Shown here: positions 51,434 through 61,422 of the stretch, one piece after another | How positions within the stretch are numbered: the stretch's first letter is position 1 | Layout of the letters: each line of letters begins with the position of its first letter | Assembly: GCF_005048855.1 (NCBI RefSeq) | Contig: NZ_SUME01000001.1 | Coordinates: 1-64,000 of the forward strand | Length of the DNA: 64,000 bases | Origin: Sphingobacterium olei | Lineage (GTDB): Bacteria; Bacteroidota; Bacteroidia; Sphingobacteriales; Sphingobacteriaceae | Direction of reading: 5' to 3' | Program-made: the position numbers and the translations under genes | The notes under the pieces: generated by a model | Database searches by the model: none | What the model saw: the letters and a program-made list of their open reading frames with translations, nothing else | Told to the model about the DNA's origin: nothing

Positions 51434-53387
51434 GCGTTCTTCTAACCTGGCTATGGTGAACTAAAAGTTCTTTTTTATCGGCGGTCTGTGCGATTTGTCT
51501 TGGCGTTTTAACTGTGTCTTTTTTAATGGTTGTCGGATTCTTTTTTATCGCTGATGCTTTTTTCTCGACCTTAGGCAACAAGTTTGCATTGTATATGCGA
51601 TCTTGGATGTACTTCGGTAAGGTGATCGTGTCATTTAAATACTTTTCGACAAGCATACTGGCAATTGGTCCCGCCCAAGTACCGCCATATCCTGCATTTT
51701 CTACAAATACGGCGATTGCTATCTTCGGATTTTCTCGAGGAGCAAATGCAAAAAATACAGCGTGGTTTTGGCCATGCGGATTCTGAACTGTTCCAGTCTT
51801 TCCACACATCTCAATTCCGGGAATGCGTACACTGGCGGCTGTTCCTCCCATATTGACAGCACGACTCATGCCTTCAATTACTGGCTCGTAGTATTTGGCA
51901 TCTACACCCGCGGATATTTTTTCTGTAAACTCCTCCTTGACGATTTTTTTCTCACCAATACCCTTGATCAGGTGAGGTCTATAATAAAAACCCCTGTTGG
52001 CGACGATCGCCATAACATTAGCCATCTGTAACGGGGTAATACCCAATTCTCCTTGTCCAATAGACAGGGAAATGTTGTAGCTGGATCTCCATTTTTCATT
52101 GCCATATCCTTTGGTATAGAAGCTTGATTCAGGGACGGAACCTCCTTTTTCACCAGGGAGATCTATACCGAGTCTATGTCCTAAACCAAATTTCAAAAGT
52201 GCTTCACGCCATAAATCATACGCTTTAGGTCCAGAGAGACCTCTAGAATCTATCATTTTGGCGTATACATAGCCGTAATACGTGTTACACGACATCTGTA
52301 TGGATTTGACGAGATTAGTAGGGCCATCTACATGCGTACACCTCATTATCGCATTTCTTCCATACCGATATCCACCGGGGCAATTAAATATGGTATGCTG
52401 ATCGATTACACCGGCTTGCTGGGCTGTAAGGGCTGCCACGACTTTAAAAACAGAACCTGGTGGGTAAGATGCTTGGATAGGTCGAATAAACATGGGCTTG
52501 GTGGGATCGTTGAGCATATCCATGTAGTTGTTCCCACGATCTTTCCCCACCATGAGATTCGGGTCATAAGAAGGGCTACTGACGAATGTTAAGATCTCTC
52601 CGGTAGAAGGTTCGATAGCTACAACAGACCCGAGCTTATTTTTCATAAGTTGTTCGGCCAATATTTGCAGTTCGATATCCAAGGACGATACAAGCCCGTC
52701 TCCGGAAACCGCTAATGTGTCGTATTTACCTTCCATAAATACACCCTTTGGTCTATTCAGCGCATCAACCATCAGATTTTTTAACCCTCGCTTTCCTCTT
52801 AATAGTTCTTCATAGGAGCGTTCAACACCACTTGCGCCGATGTAATCGCCAGGTTTATAAAAACCATTAGATCGTTCGATATCCCTGTCATTTACTTCTT
52901 GTATGTACCCTAAAAATTGAGCGGCGATGCTATCGGGATAGCTTCTTACCGTTCTATTCTGGACATAAAAACCTCTAAACTTGTGCAAATGTTCTTGCAG
53001 ACGTGCATAGGTTTCGGAAGAAATTAGTTTCTCGAACTGTGATGCGCGATAGGGAGAGTGCGCACGGGCTTTTGCCATACGGTTTTTAAATCCCTCCATA
53101 TCGATATTGATGAGTTGGCATAATAATGCAGTATCAATATCTTTTACTTCTCTCGGAGTTACTAAAAGATCATATACTGGCTCGTTTTGAACGATGACTT
53201 TACTATTTCTATCTAAAATAATGCCACGTGCTGGGTAAACGATAACTTTACGCAAAACGTTATTGTTTGCGGATAACAGAAAGGAGTCATCAATGATTTG
53301 TAAATAAAACAATCGAGCGACAATAACTAGTGCTATTGCAATAAATATTCCTTGTATGACAAATTTTCGCTCAAAAAAACTATTCAT
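51426..53387 (-). CDS. mrdA: Penicillin-binding protein 2 (elongation transpeptidase)
   Basis: The 653-residue class B PBP has one N-terminal membrane helix (about 8-28), a dimerisation domain starting near RKVIVYPARGIILDRNSKVI, and a transpeptidase domain. The active-site Ser is in YPPGSVFKV (SxxK), the second motif is SCNTYY (SxN) and the third is CGKTGTVQN (KTG). It cross-links peptidoglycan with RodA. A basic Lys/Thr-rich tail (about residues 600-653) follows. It lies between mreD and rodA. Confidence 0.97.
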   Translation of the reverse strand: MNSFFERKFVIQGIFIAIALVIVARLFYLQIIDDSFLLSANNNVLRKVIVYPARGIILDRNSKVIVQNEPVYDLLVTPREVKDIDTALLCQLINIDMEGFKNRMAKARAHSPYRASQFEKLISSETYARLQEHLHKFRGFYVQNRTVRSYPDSIAAQFLGYIQEVNDRDIERSNGFYKPGDYIGASGVERSYEELLRGKRGLKNLMVDALNRPKGVFMEGKYDTLAVSGDGLVSSLDIELQILAEQLMKNKLGSVVAIEPSTGEILTFVSSPSYDPNLMVGKDRGNNYMDMLNDPTKPMFIRPIQASYPPGSVFKVVAALTAQQAGVIDQHTIFNCPGGYRYGRNAIMRCTHVDGPTNLVKSIQMSCNTYYGYVYAKMIDSRGLSGPKAYDLWREALLKFGLGHRLGIDLPGEKGGSVPESSFYTKGYGNEKWRSSYNISLSIGQGELGITPLQMANVMAIVANRGFYYRPHLIKGIGEKKIVKEEFTEKISAGVDAKYYEPVIEGMSRAVNMGGTAASVRIPGIEMCGKTGTVQNPHGQNHAVFFAFAPRENPKIAIAVFVENAGYGGTWAGPIASMLVEKYLNDTITLPKYIQDRIYNANLLPKVEKKASAIKKNPTTIKKDTVKTPRQIAQTADKKELLVHHSQVRRTHE

Positions 53388-53393
53388 AAATCA

Positions 53394-53918
53394 TTAATTT
53401 CCCAAACGCGATTTGCGCTTGTATGTAAGTACTCCGATTATAAAAATTACTGTGATGGTAAATACACTGCTTAGTCCAACACTAGCTAAGGTATAAAGTA
53501 TATTTTGGAAAGAGAATACTTCGACCAAATACAATACAAGATGATGTGCTAAAGTTCCAAATAAGATATAGGTACTGTACCATTTGAATCCCATCTCGCT
53601 CCAGGTAGGTGTTTCGAACGAGTTCCGGAGATCCGCCTCTAGGGTAATCTTATGGAAAAATATCCTAAACCACACAAATGCCACGCAAGCCGCAGCATGG
53701 ATACCGATAGTGTCATAAAATGCATCTACAGTAAGCCCTGTGAGGAAAGCAACGCTATACAGAAGGAGGTTGGGTATACCGATAGGAAGGAGGAATAGAA
53801 ATAAAATATAAGGGAAAGGAGTAGCTAAATTATAGTAACCTATGTTCTTAAATAATGCGACTTGAAGCACTATCAAAACTACAAAACGTATTATATTGTT
53901 GATTATAATTCTACCCAT
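53394..53918 (-). CDS. mreD: Rod-shape protein MreD
   Basis: The 174-residue protein has about five membrane helices, including VVLIVLQVALFKNIGYYNLATPFPYILFLFLLPIGIPN and LLLYSVAFLTGLTVDAFYDTIGIHAAACVAF, typical of Bacteroidota MreD. It belongs to the elongation complex with MreB, MreC, PBP2 and RodA. It overlaps mreC by 8 bases and precedes pbp2 by 6. Confidence 0.93.
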   Translation of the reverse strand: MGRIIINNIIRFVVLIVLQVALFKNIGYYNLATPFPYILFLFLLPIGIPNLLLYSVAFLTGLTVDAFYDTIGIHAAACVAFVWFRIFFHKITLEADLRNSFETPTWSEMGFKWYSTYILFGTLAHHLVLYLVEVFSFQNILYTLASVGLSSVFTITVIFIIGVLTYKRKSRLGN

Positions 53919-54750
53919 TGTCTTTATTTGTGGCTTCGAGTCCTATTTTTTCCATAGCTAACCTGTCTTTTACAATATACACATGACTTAAGTTAGAAAA
54001 ATTGGTGGTCAGTAAAATGCGTATGTCTTTAAAGCTCTCGCCAGATGTAATGCCAGATTCAATAATATGACCTACTTTGATGCCTTTGGGAAACAATGTA
54101 GAATAACCAGAGGTGAACACGGCTTGACCTGTGTAAACTTTGATGTGATTCGGGATGTCTCGAATCATTGCATAGCGTGAGTTTGTATTATTACCCCAAA
54201 CTAAAGATCCGAAAGCGTCTGCGGTACTATCTAAGGTGACCGATATTTTTGTATCTGGATGCAGTAGAGATTTTACGGTGCTAAAATGGGCCGATACATT
54301 TAACACAGATCCGACAACTCCGTTAGAGGTGATGACACCCATCCCGAGTTCGACGCCGTCCTTACTGCCTTTGTTCAAGGTCAAAAAATTACTTTTCTGA
54401 TGAATACTGTTATTCACGACGGAGGCGACGATAAATTCATATCTGTCGATATCTATAGAATCAACTAATTTAACACCATCTAGCGTGTCTTTACCGATAT
54501 AATTCTCTAACCGTTGGCGTAACTTGGCGTTTTCTAAAGCTAATTGTTCGTTGGTAGAAGATAATGCGAGGTAACTTTTCCATGAATTCACTTTTTCATA
54601 AAAAGATCCCACTACGACACTAGACGAGTTCACGAAAGAAGTGCGTTGAAAATTGTTATTTCGAACTATTAAGAGAATGGAAAGCACAAAAAACAATATG
54701 AACCAAAAAAAGGCATTATATCTAACTAGGAAGAGCCATAGGTTTTTCAT
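53911..54750 (-). CDS. mreC: Rod-shape protein MreC
   Basis: The 279-residue protein has an N-terminal membrane helix (about 12-30), a coiled coil (about 60-90), and a beta-rich periplasmic domain. The domain has KSNFLTLNKGSKDGVELGMGVITSNGVVGSVLNVS, SGYSTLFPKGIKVGHI, and a late DIRILLTTNFSNLSHVYIVKD. It scaffolds PBP2 and RodA. The gene is separated from mreB by 185 bases that contain two hairpins, unlike the tight overlaps downstream. Confidence 0.95.
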   Translation of the reverse strand: MKNLWLFLVRYNAFFWFILFFVLSILLIVRNNNFQRTSFVNSSSVVVGSFYEKVNSWKSYLALSSTNEQLALENAKLRQRLENYIGKDTLDGVKLVDSIDIDRYEFIVASVVNNSIHQKSNFLTLNKGSKDGVELGMGVITSNGVVGSVLNVSAHFSTVKSLLHPDTKISVTLDSTADAFGSLVWGNNTNSRYAMIRDIPNHIKVYTGQAVFTSGYSTLFPKGIKVGHIIESGITSGESFKDIRILLTTNFSNLSHVYIVKDRLAMEKIGLEATNKDNG

Positions 54751-54786
54751 GTTTCTTTACTACTTCATTGCGTTATTTAATAAGTA

Positions 54787-54863
54787 CGCGATATAGAAGA
54801 AGTAATGCTTTTCTATATCGCGCCGATATATATATCATCCGAATAAACTGCCATTAAATGGCG
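54787..54863 (-). repeat. Two hairpins in the mreB-mreC spacer
   Basis: CGCGATATAGAA (54787-54798) pairs exactly with TTCTATATCGCG (54811-54822), a 12-bp stem. GCCATT and AATGGC (54851-54863) form a second, smaller palindrome. No T-run follows on the minus strand. They may be mRNA-processing or partial-termination sites that set the mreB to mreC ratio. Confidence 0.55.
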
Positions 54864-54935
54864 AGAAAGCTTGCATGAATTATTTTTTTAACCGTCTTGT
54901 TGGGAGCTGTAACGCATGCAAGTCTCTTTCATATA

Positions 54936-55958
54936 TTATTGCATTAAAAATTTGAATCGTCCGATGTTTTTTAAAGCAATACCAGTACCTCGTACTACGG
55001 CGCGTAGAGGATCTTCGGCAACATGGACAGGTAATTTAGTTTTGGCTTGTATACGCTTGTCTAGTCCTCGTAGCAAAGCACCTCCTCCAGTCAGATAGAT
55101 ACCGGTTTGGTAGATGTCGGCTGAGAGTTCCGGCGGGGTTATTTCTAAAGCTTTCAAAATTGCTTCTTCAATTTTAGAAATGGATTTGTCCAAACAGTGC
55201 GCAATTTCCGTATATGATACTGTTATTTGTTTCGGAATACCGGTCATCAAGTCACGACCCTGAACAGCAAAATCTTCAGGTGGATCTTGTAATTCCGGAA
55301 GAGCAGCCCCTACTTCGATTTTGATTTTCTCTGCTGTGCGATCACCAATCATGATATTATGCTGACGACGAATATATTGAACGATATCTGAATCAAAATT
55401 GTCTCCGGCTACGCGAATAGATTGATCACAAACAATTCCGGATAACGCGATAACGGCTATCTCTGTTGTTCCGCCACCTATATCAATAATCATGTTACCA
55501 ACGGGTTCTTCTACATCGATACCTATGCCGACAGCAGCAGCCATGGGTTCATGAATGAGGTAGACCTCTTTTGCGCCGGCAATTTCGGCTGAATCACGTA
55601 CGGCACGTTTTTCTACTTCCGTAATCCCAGAAGGAATACATACCACCATACGGAGGGATGGGAAAAACCAAGATTTACCACCATTTACTAATTTTACCAT
55701 GCCCCGGATTAGATGTTCTGCCGCCGTAAAATCAGCAATCACACCATCGCGCAATGGTCTTACGGTTTTTATATTGTCGTGTGTTTTACCCTCCATTTGC
55801 ATGGCTTGTCTTCCGATCGCAATCACTTTGTTGGTCGTGCGGTCAAAAGCAACGATAGATGGTTCATCCACTACTACTTTATCATTATGAATAATCAAGG
55901 TATTCGCTGTCCCTAAGTCGATTGCAACTTCTTGCGTAAACCAATTAAATAATCCCAT
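54936..55958 (-). CDS. mreB: Rod-shape determining actin-like protein MreB
   Basis: The 340-residue actin-fold protein has the phosphate-1 loop QEVAIDLGTANTLI, NIKTVRPLRDGVIADFTAAEHLI, MVVCIPSGITEVEKRAV, IIDIGGGTTEIAVI (phosphate 2), and YLTGGGALLRGLDKRI. It polymerises along the membrane and guides the elongation machinery. It heads the mreBCD-mrdA-rodA cluster. Confidence 0.98.
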   Translation of the reverse strand: MGLFNWFTQEVAIDLGTANTLIIHNDKVVVDEPSIVAFDRTTNKVIAIGRQAMQMEGKTHDNIKTVRPLRDGVIADFTAAEHLIRGMVKLVNGGKSWFFPSLRMVVCIPSGITEVEKRAVRDSAEIAGAKEVYLIHEPMAAAVGIGIDVEEPVGNMIIDIGGGTTEIAVIALSGIVCDQSIRVAGDNFDSDIVQYIRRQHNIMIGDRTAEKIKIEVGAALPELQDPPEDFAVQGRDLMTGIPKQITVSYTEIAHCLDKSISKIEEAILKALEITPPELSADIYQTGIYLTGGGALLRGLDKRIQAKTKLPVHVAEDPLRAVVRGTGIALKNIGRFKFLMQ

Positions 55959-56106
55959 TTGGTAAGAATTGTTCTATATTATAATTAAATGCAAACCTAA
56001 TGAAAAAAAATCGTTTATGATAACGTATCTCCACAAAAAAGCAACATAATTTATGTAATTATGTTGGGGGTTGCAGACTATATTGGAAAACGCTTTTATT
56101 GGTCAT

Positions 56107-57771
56107 TTATTGCACTAAAACGCCGATATAATAATTATAGGTGTCTATTTCTAAATTTTCTTTTGTCAGTCCTGGAATGGTTACACGTTTAAACGAATTC
56201 GTAAGGTTTATAAGCTGTTTTTTATTCCCTTTTGTCCCGATGTGAATCGACATATTAAATCCTTCAACCTCGCTGACCCATCTTCCAAATGGTTGACCAG
56301 AATTGTCAAAAGTAATCTCTAACGTAGGGATACTTGTGTTTTTAACATACTGCTCGAATATACTAGAAAAATCAATACCCGCTTCTTTGGAGATATAGGT
56401 TACTATATCGTGATAATCGACTTGGCTATGGTAAAATTTTTCATTTAAACCTCTCAGGATACTTCTCCATTTATCGTCATTATCGATGATCGTACGAACC
56501 ATATTATGCAATACACCTCCTTTGATATACATATCTCCAGAGCCTTCCTTGTTAACCTTGTATGGTCCCTGAAGTGGTTTATCATTTAGTATTCCAGGTC
56601 TATTCCCATGAACATAGGCTTGACTAGCTTCTTTTCCATAGAAATAATCAATAAATAGTGCTTCAGAATAATTTGTGAAACTTTCGTGAATCCACATATC
56701 CGCTAAATCGGCCGCCGTAATATTATTGCCAAACCATTCATGTCCTGATTCATGTACGACAATAAAATCCCATTTTTTACCCCAGCCCGTATTTGAACCG
56801 TCGCGTCCCAGATATCCATTTTGATATTTGTTGCCATACGCTATCGCACTCTGATGCTCCATTCCCAAATGGGCTGTTTCGACAATCTTATATCCATCTT
56901 CGTAAAAGGGATAAGAGCCGAACCAATGTTCAAATGCTTTTAAGGTTTCCCGTACATTCTTTTTCAAATGACTTACCTTTTCCTGTTGATTATTTTCTCG
57001 TAATATGTAATAATCTACATCCAAACTTCCCTTTTCACCTGTGTAGACTTCGCTGAAATGTATATAATCGCCAATGTTTAATGCAACATTATAATTGTTG
57101 ATGGGGTTGATTACTTTCCAGTGGTACGTTTTGTAACCATCGGAGCTGTTTTCAACGCCAACCAACCGTCCATTTGAAACATTGATAAGATCTTTTGGCA
57201 CCGATACCGAGATCAACATGCTATCTACTTCATCCGATTGATGATCCTTGTTGGGCCACCATACGCTCGCTCCCAAGCCTTGGCAAGCCGTAGCAACGAA
57301 AGGTTTGCCGTTGCTGTCTTTTTTCCAGTCAAAGCCACCATCCCAGGGTGCCCTCGTGGCTTGAATGGGATTTCCGGAATAGTAAACGGTAAAGGAGTCT
57401 ACTTTACCTTTTTCTATGGTACTTGGAAATTCTATAAATACAGCATTGAATGCTCTGCTAAAAGGGAGTACTTTCCCCGCGTATTCTACTTTATCAACGG
57501 ACAAGTTGTCGAACAAATCAAACTGAAGTTTAGTAAAATCATCTACTGCCCGAAACCGGAATAAATTCGAACCCGAAATGAATTTATTGTCGATATCGAC
57601 CTCTACATCTAAGTGGTAATATTGAATATCATAGCAGGTACGTAGTGGTGTTAATTCACCACGAAGGGAATCGGCCCGGCTGAAGATTTCTTTGGCTTTC
57701 ATAAACTGCGCTTGACCAGGAGCTAGGTAGCAGATCCATAGTGATAGGGTAAGATATAATAATCTTTTCAT
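56107..57771 (-). CDS. M1 family zinc metallopeptidase (exported)
   Basis: The 554-residue protein has a signal peptide (cleaving near LAPGQAQ). The M1 N-terminal beta domain includes TCYDIQYYHLDVEVDIDNKFISGSN. The catalytic domain has VVHESGHEWFGNN (HExxH, about residues 341-345) and the third zinc ligand in MWIHESFTNYSEA. The substrate motif GxMEN is GMEHQS, and a Tyr follows in YIKGGVLHNMVR. It is an aminopeptidase acting in the periplasm or at the surface. It belongs to a block of three peptidase genes. Confidence 0.93.
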   Translation of the reverse strand: MKRLLYLTLSLWICYLAPGQAQFMKAKEIFSRADSLRGELTPLRTCYDIQYYHLDVEVDIDNKFISGSNLFRFRAVDDFTKLQFDLFDNLSVDKVEYAGKVLPFSRAFNAVFIEFPSTIEKGKVDSFTVYYSGNPIQATRAPWDGGFDWKKDSNGKPFVATACQGLGASVWWPNKDHQSDEVDSMLISVSVPKDLINVSNGRLVGVENSSDGYKTYHWKVINPINNYNVALNIGDYIHFSEVYTGEKGSLDVDYYILRENNQQEKVSHLKKNVRETLKAFEHWFGSYPFYEDGYKIVETAHLGMEHQSAIAYGNKYQNGYLGRDGSNTGWGKKWDFIVVHESGHEWFGNNITAADLADMWIHESFTNYSEALFIDYFYGKEASQAYVHGNRPGILNDKPLQGPYKVNKEGSGDMYIKGGVLHNMVRTIIDNDDKWRSILRGLNEKFYHSQVDYHDIVTYISKEAGIDFSSIFEQYVKNTSIPTLEITFDNSGQPFGRWVSEVEGFNMSIHIGTKGNKKQLINLTNSFKRVTIPGLTKENLEIDTYNYYIGVLVQ

Positions 57772-57777
57772 GGTTTT

Positions 57778-59946
57778 TTATCTAGCGCCTGGAGGGCAGT
57801 GTTGTTTTAAGAAAGTCGTAAATAGGTTACTTAAGTGCGCGCTGGTACCTTCTCCTTCACTAATGGAATGGCTCCGATTAGGATAGGCCATCATTTGGAA
57901 CGGGATGTTGTATTTGATGAGCTCATTAATATATACTTCTGCGTTTTGGTAATGTACGTTATCATCTCCTGTACCGTGGATCAATAATAGATTTCCTTGG
58001 ATATTTTTTGCATAGGTAAGGGCAGACCCGTTTATGAAATCCGCTTTATTCTCTTGAGGTAACCCCATATAACGCTCTTGATAGATATTGTCATAAAGTA
58101 GTTGGTTGGTGACTGGAGCAATGGATATACCTGTTTGATAAATTTCAGGATACTGACCCAAGAGATTAAGCGTAGATGCTCCTCCTCCGCTCCATCCCCA
58201 TACAGCAACACGGGTGGTGTCTACATAGTCCCATTTGAATACTTCCTTGGCACCCATAGCCTGATCTCGGATATTGATGATGCCGACCTTTCTGTAAATA
58301 GACTTACGCCATTCGCGTCCTTTGGGAGCAGGTGTACCTCTATTTTCCAACGATACATATAGGTAACCATCGTCAGCCATACTTCCATTATATAGGCGAT
58401 TCTTGCCGGTATAGAAATTGTCGGTGACGGTCTGCATGGCTGGCTCACCGTATACAAAGAATACAATAGGGTATTTTTTTGTTGGATCAAAATTCTTCGG
58501 TTTCATTACCCATCCGTCCAGTTCTATGCCGTCACATGTGGTTACACTGAAAAATTCAGCTTTTGGTACCGAAGAGTCTGCAGAGAAAGATCTTTGCGAA
58601 GGTACGATTTCGTTGTGTTCAGGTAAGGAAACCACAGCGCCTGACGCCATATAAGCGGTGCCGCTGATTTGAAATTGCGCAATTTTTCCATTTGGAGAAA
58701 TTTCGTAACTCGTTGTTCCGGTAAAGGATGTTGGCGTAATCCGGATGGCTTTTCCGCCATTTAGATCCATCCGATATAAGTACTTCTGCGTAGCCTGATT
58801 TGGCGATGCTGAAAAGTAAATTGTTCTATTTTTAAGATCTAAAAGATCTATTTGAATAATATCGAATGCATCTTTGCTGAGGAGTGTTTCTTTGCCCTGC
58901 AGATTTATTTTGTATAGTTGCCTATATCCTCCTTTCTCAGAAACCCATATAAAAGCTTTTCCATCATCAATCCAATCCCATCCGCTGGGATCTCCATTGT
59001 TCCATCTCGCCTTGATATCAATCCAAGTTGAATCTTCTTCGGTATGGATCGTACGGCTTTTGCCCGTCCTCGCGTCTGCAAGGATAATCTTGCTGCTATT
59101 TTGTTTTCGATTTAATTGTTGGAGAATAATCGATTCGGAATCTAATACCCATTCCATTCGCGGAATATAATGTTGAACTTCATCTCCATTGACCTGTGCT
59201 TTTACCGCGTGTTTCTGTTTTATATCGTAAAGCCATATAGTAGTTCCCGAAGGATCAAGACCCACTTTCGGATACTCTACGGGAATGGTGTACGAATAAA
59301 GGCTGTCTGTATTGTTGATCATCAAAAAATTACGCGTATTGCGGGCGTCTTGTTTCCAATATGCAATTTTGTGCCCATCGGGAGACCAGCGAAAACCATC
59401 CTTTGTACCAAATTCCTCTTCGTAAGCCCAGTCAAAGGTACCATTGATAAGACGATCGGTGCCATCATCCGTGACCTGTTCGTATTGCCATGAGAACATA
59501 TCTTCTATGTAGATGTTGTTTTTGGAAACATAGGCTACCTTTGTGCCGTCGGGAGAAAATTTAGCAAACATCAGAGAAGCCCTAGGAAGTCCTTTTCCTA
59601 ATTGGGTTAATTTGTTGTCATCTCTGTCGAATACCCAATAATCGCCTCGCGTATTCTCTCGCCACACACGTTGTGTGTTGGTGAATAGCAACAGTTTTTT
59701 TCCATTGGACGAAATCTGAAAACTCTGTACAGCCAAAGGTTTGGTAGCGCCTTGGGGAATTAATAATGCAGCAGGCAAAAAAGTATCTGTTATCGTGTTT
59801 GAACGGACATCATATACCTGAATGCCATTGTTTTCAGAGAATTGATATATGCCGTTTCCATCTTCGGTCCATTGCAACTGTGCTATTGTTGAAAAGGGAA
59901 AGATGAAAAGATATATTATAAGTGTAAGTAAGGGGACTTTTATCAT
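57778..59946 (-). CDS. S9 family dipeptidyl peptidase IV-like
   Basis: The 722-residue protein has a signal peptide, an eight-bladed beta-propeller (DPPIV_N, about 35-480) with DWAYEEEFGTKDGFRWSPDG, and a C-terminal S9 hydrolase. The Ser is in GWSGGGAST (near residue 586), the Asp in GTGDDNVHYQN and the His in NRSHSISEG. The EE motif DWAYEEEF binds the substrate N-terminus, as in DPP IV. It removes Xaa-Pro dipeptides. It lies 6 bases before the M1 peptidase gene. Confidence 0.94.
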   Translation of the reverse strand: MIKVPLLTLIIYLFIFPFSTIAQLQWTEDGNGIYQFSENNGIQVYDVRSNTITDTFLPAALLIPQGATKPLAVQSFQISSNGKKLLLFTNTQRVWRENTRGDYWVFDRDDNKLTQLGKGLPRASLMFAKFSPDGTKVAYVSKNNIYIEDMFSWQYEQVTDDGTDRLINGTFDWAYEEEFGTKDGFRWSPDGHKIAYWKQDARNTRNFLMINNTDSLYSYTIPVEYPKVGLDPSGTTIWLYDIKQKHAVKAQVNGDEVQHYIPRMEWVLDSESIILQQLNRKQNSSKIILADARTGKSRTIHTEEDSTWIDIKARWNNGDPSGWDWIDDGKAFIWVSEKGGYRQLYKINLQGKETLLSKDAFDIIQIDLLDLKNRTIYFSASPNQATQKYLYRMDLNGGKAIRITPTSFTGTTSYEISPNGKIAQFQISGTAYMASGAVVSLPEHNEIVPSQRSFSADSSVPKAEFFSVTTCDGIELDGWVMKPKNFDPTKKYPIVFFVYGEPAMQTVTDNFYTGKNRLYNGSMADDGYLYVSLENRGTPAPKGREWRKSIYRKVGIINIRDQAMGAKEVFKWDYVDTTRVAVWGWSGGGASTLNLLGQYPEIYQTGISIAPVTNQLLYDNIYQERYMGLPQENKADFINGSALTYAKNIQGNLLLIHGTGDDNVHYQNAEVYINELIKYNIPFQMMAYPNRSHSISEGEGTSAHLSNLFTTFLKQHCPPGAR

Positions 59947-59950
59947 TTTC

Positions 59951-61333
59951 TTAAAGGGATTTTTGTCTAAGGGTGTAAATTTCTTGTACTTCTCGTTCCA
60001 GGTAGTTACCTATTCTGCGGTATCCAGTAGGAGTGACTACGTAGTTGTCTTCAATCCGTATCCCTCCGAAATTTTGGTGCCGCATTAATTTGTCATAGTT
60101 CACAAAATCTGTAAACATTTTATTGGCTTTACATTGATCAATGAGTTCGGGTATGATATAGATACCGGGTTCTACCGTAAGTACATTGCCTGGTTCAAGT
60201 GCTTTGCCTAGGCGCAGTGATTTTAATCCAAATAACGTTGTATTCTTTGGTTCGTCGTCTGTATACCCTACATATTGCTCGCCTAAGTCTTCCATGTCGT
60301 GCACATCCAGTCCCATCATATGACCTAAGCCACACTGGAAGAATAACGTATGTGCATTGTTGGCAACAGCTTCTTTTGGATTTCCTTTCATAAATCCGAG
60401 TTGTATCAGCCCGCCCACCAATTCTTCACAGGTCTCGTAATAGATGTCTATAAACTTTTTACCGGGTTGGAGTAAACTTTCTCCTTTTTTTAACGCATTT
60501 AATACGATAGCGTAAATGTCCTCCTGAAGGGGTGTAAATCGCTGATCGACAGGGTAAGTCCGTGTTAAATCTGAACAATAGCCAAGTGAGGTTTCAACAC
60601 CCGAATCGTTGAGTACCATATCCCCGATTTGTAAGGTGTTTTGCTGATAATGATTGTGCAATATTGCACCACGTTTGGTTACGATCGGTGGATAGGAGAA
60701 AATAGTTTCGTGATTTTGTGCATAATATTGGATAGCATTTGTGATCTCATACTCTTTGAAGCCTGGCTTTGTGATTTCTATCGCCATTCTGTGCATGTCC
60801 ACAGCTACATTTACTGCTTTTTCAATCTCTTGAAGTTCAAAATCCTGCTTGATATTTCTTTGTTTTGCAATTGCACGTAGCAATACGGTAGATGGAGCCA
60901 ATTGTTGTATAGAAATACCAAAGAGGTCTTGTAGCAATATTTTGTTATGCGATTGATAAGGGGGTAAATAATGTATGCTGCGGTTTGATTTTCGGATGTA
61001 ATCATACAGTTTTTCAAAAGGCTGAATTTCGGTAATATCGGATAACTCGGCCTTTTCGCGCAGGGTAGCCAGTCTGCCCATCCATACAACGTCGTCGATA
61101 GTCATTTCATTGCCAAATAAGATGGTCTTGCGCTCATCGATGTCAATTATAGCAGCCAATCGCGGCGTCTGAATGCCGATGTAGTACAAAAAAGTACTGT
61201 CTTGTCTGAATGGATAGGTGTTGTGCTCAAAATTGATTGGATTGTCGATATTTCCCAAGAATAGGACCATGCCATTGGCTATCGAGCTGCTCAGTATATT
61301 TCGACGTTCGGTATAAGTTTGTGACGGAAACAT
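59951..61333 (-). CDS. pepP: Xaa-Pro aminopeptidase (M24B, aminopeptidase P)
   Basis: The 460-residue protein has an AMP_N domain (about 1-150, with NFEHNTYPFRQDSTFLYYIG) and a pita-bread catalytic domain. The metal ligands are in NDSGVETSLGYCSDLTRTYP (two Asp), GLGHMMGLDVHD (His), TVEPGIYI (Glu) and GGIRIEDNYVV (Glu). It removes the N-terminal residue before Pro. It lies 4 bases before the S9 peptidase gene, so the three peptidases form a proline-peptide degradation operon. Confidence 0.96.
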   Translation of the reverse strand: MFPSQTYTERRNILSSSIANGMVLFLGNIDNPINFEHNTYPFRQDSTFLYYIGIQTPRLAAIIDIDERKTILFGNEMTIDDVVWMGRLATLREKAELSDITEIQPFEKLYDYIRKSNRSIHYLPPYQSHNKILLQDLFGISIQQLAPSTVLLRAIAKQRNIKQDFELQEIEKAVNVAVDMHRMAIEITKPGFKEYEITNAIQYYAQNHETIFSYPPIVTKRGAILHNHYQQNTLQIGDMVLNDSGVETSLGYCSDLTRTYPVDQRFTPLQEDIYAIVLNALKKGESLLQPGKKFIDIYYETCEELVGGLIQLGFMKGNPKEAVANNAHTLFFQCGLGHMMGLDVHDMEDLGEQYVGYTDDEPKNTTLFGLKSLRLGKALEPGNVLTVEPGIYIIPELIDQCKANKMFTDFVNYDKLMRHQNFGGIRIEDNYVVTPTGYRRIGNYLEREVQEIYTLRQKSL

Positions 61334-61422
61334 TTTTTTATATTTTATTTTCTGATTGAAGCTAAATAAAAAAATGCGAAGTTGAAAACCAACTCCACAT
61401 TAAACCAATTGATGATAATCGA

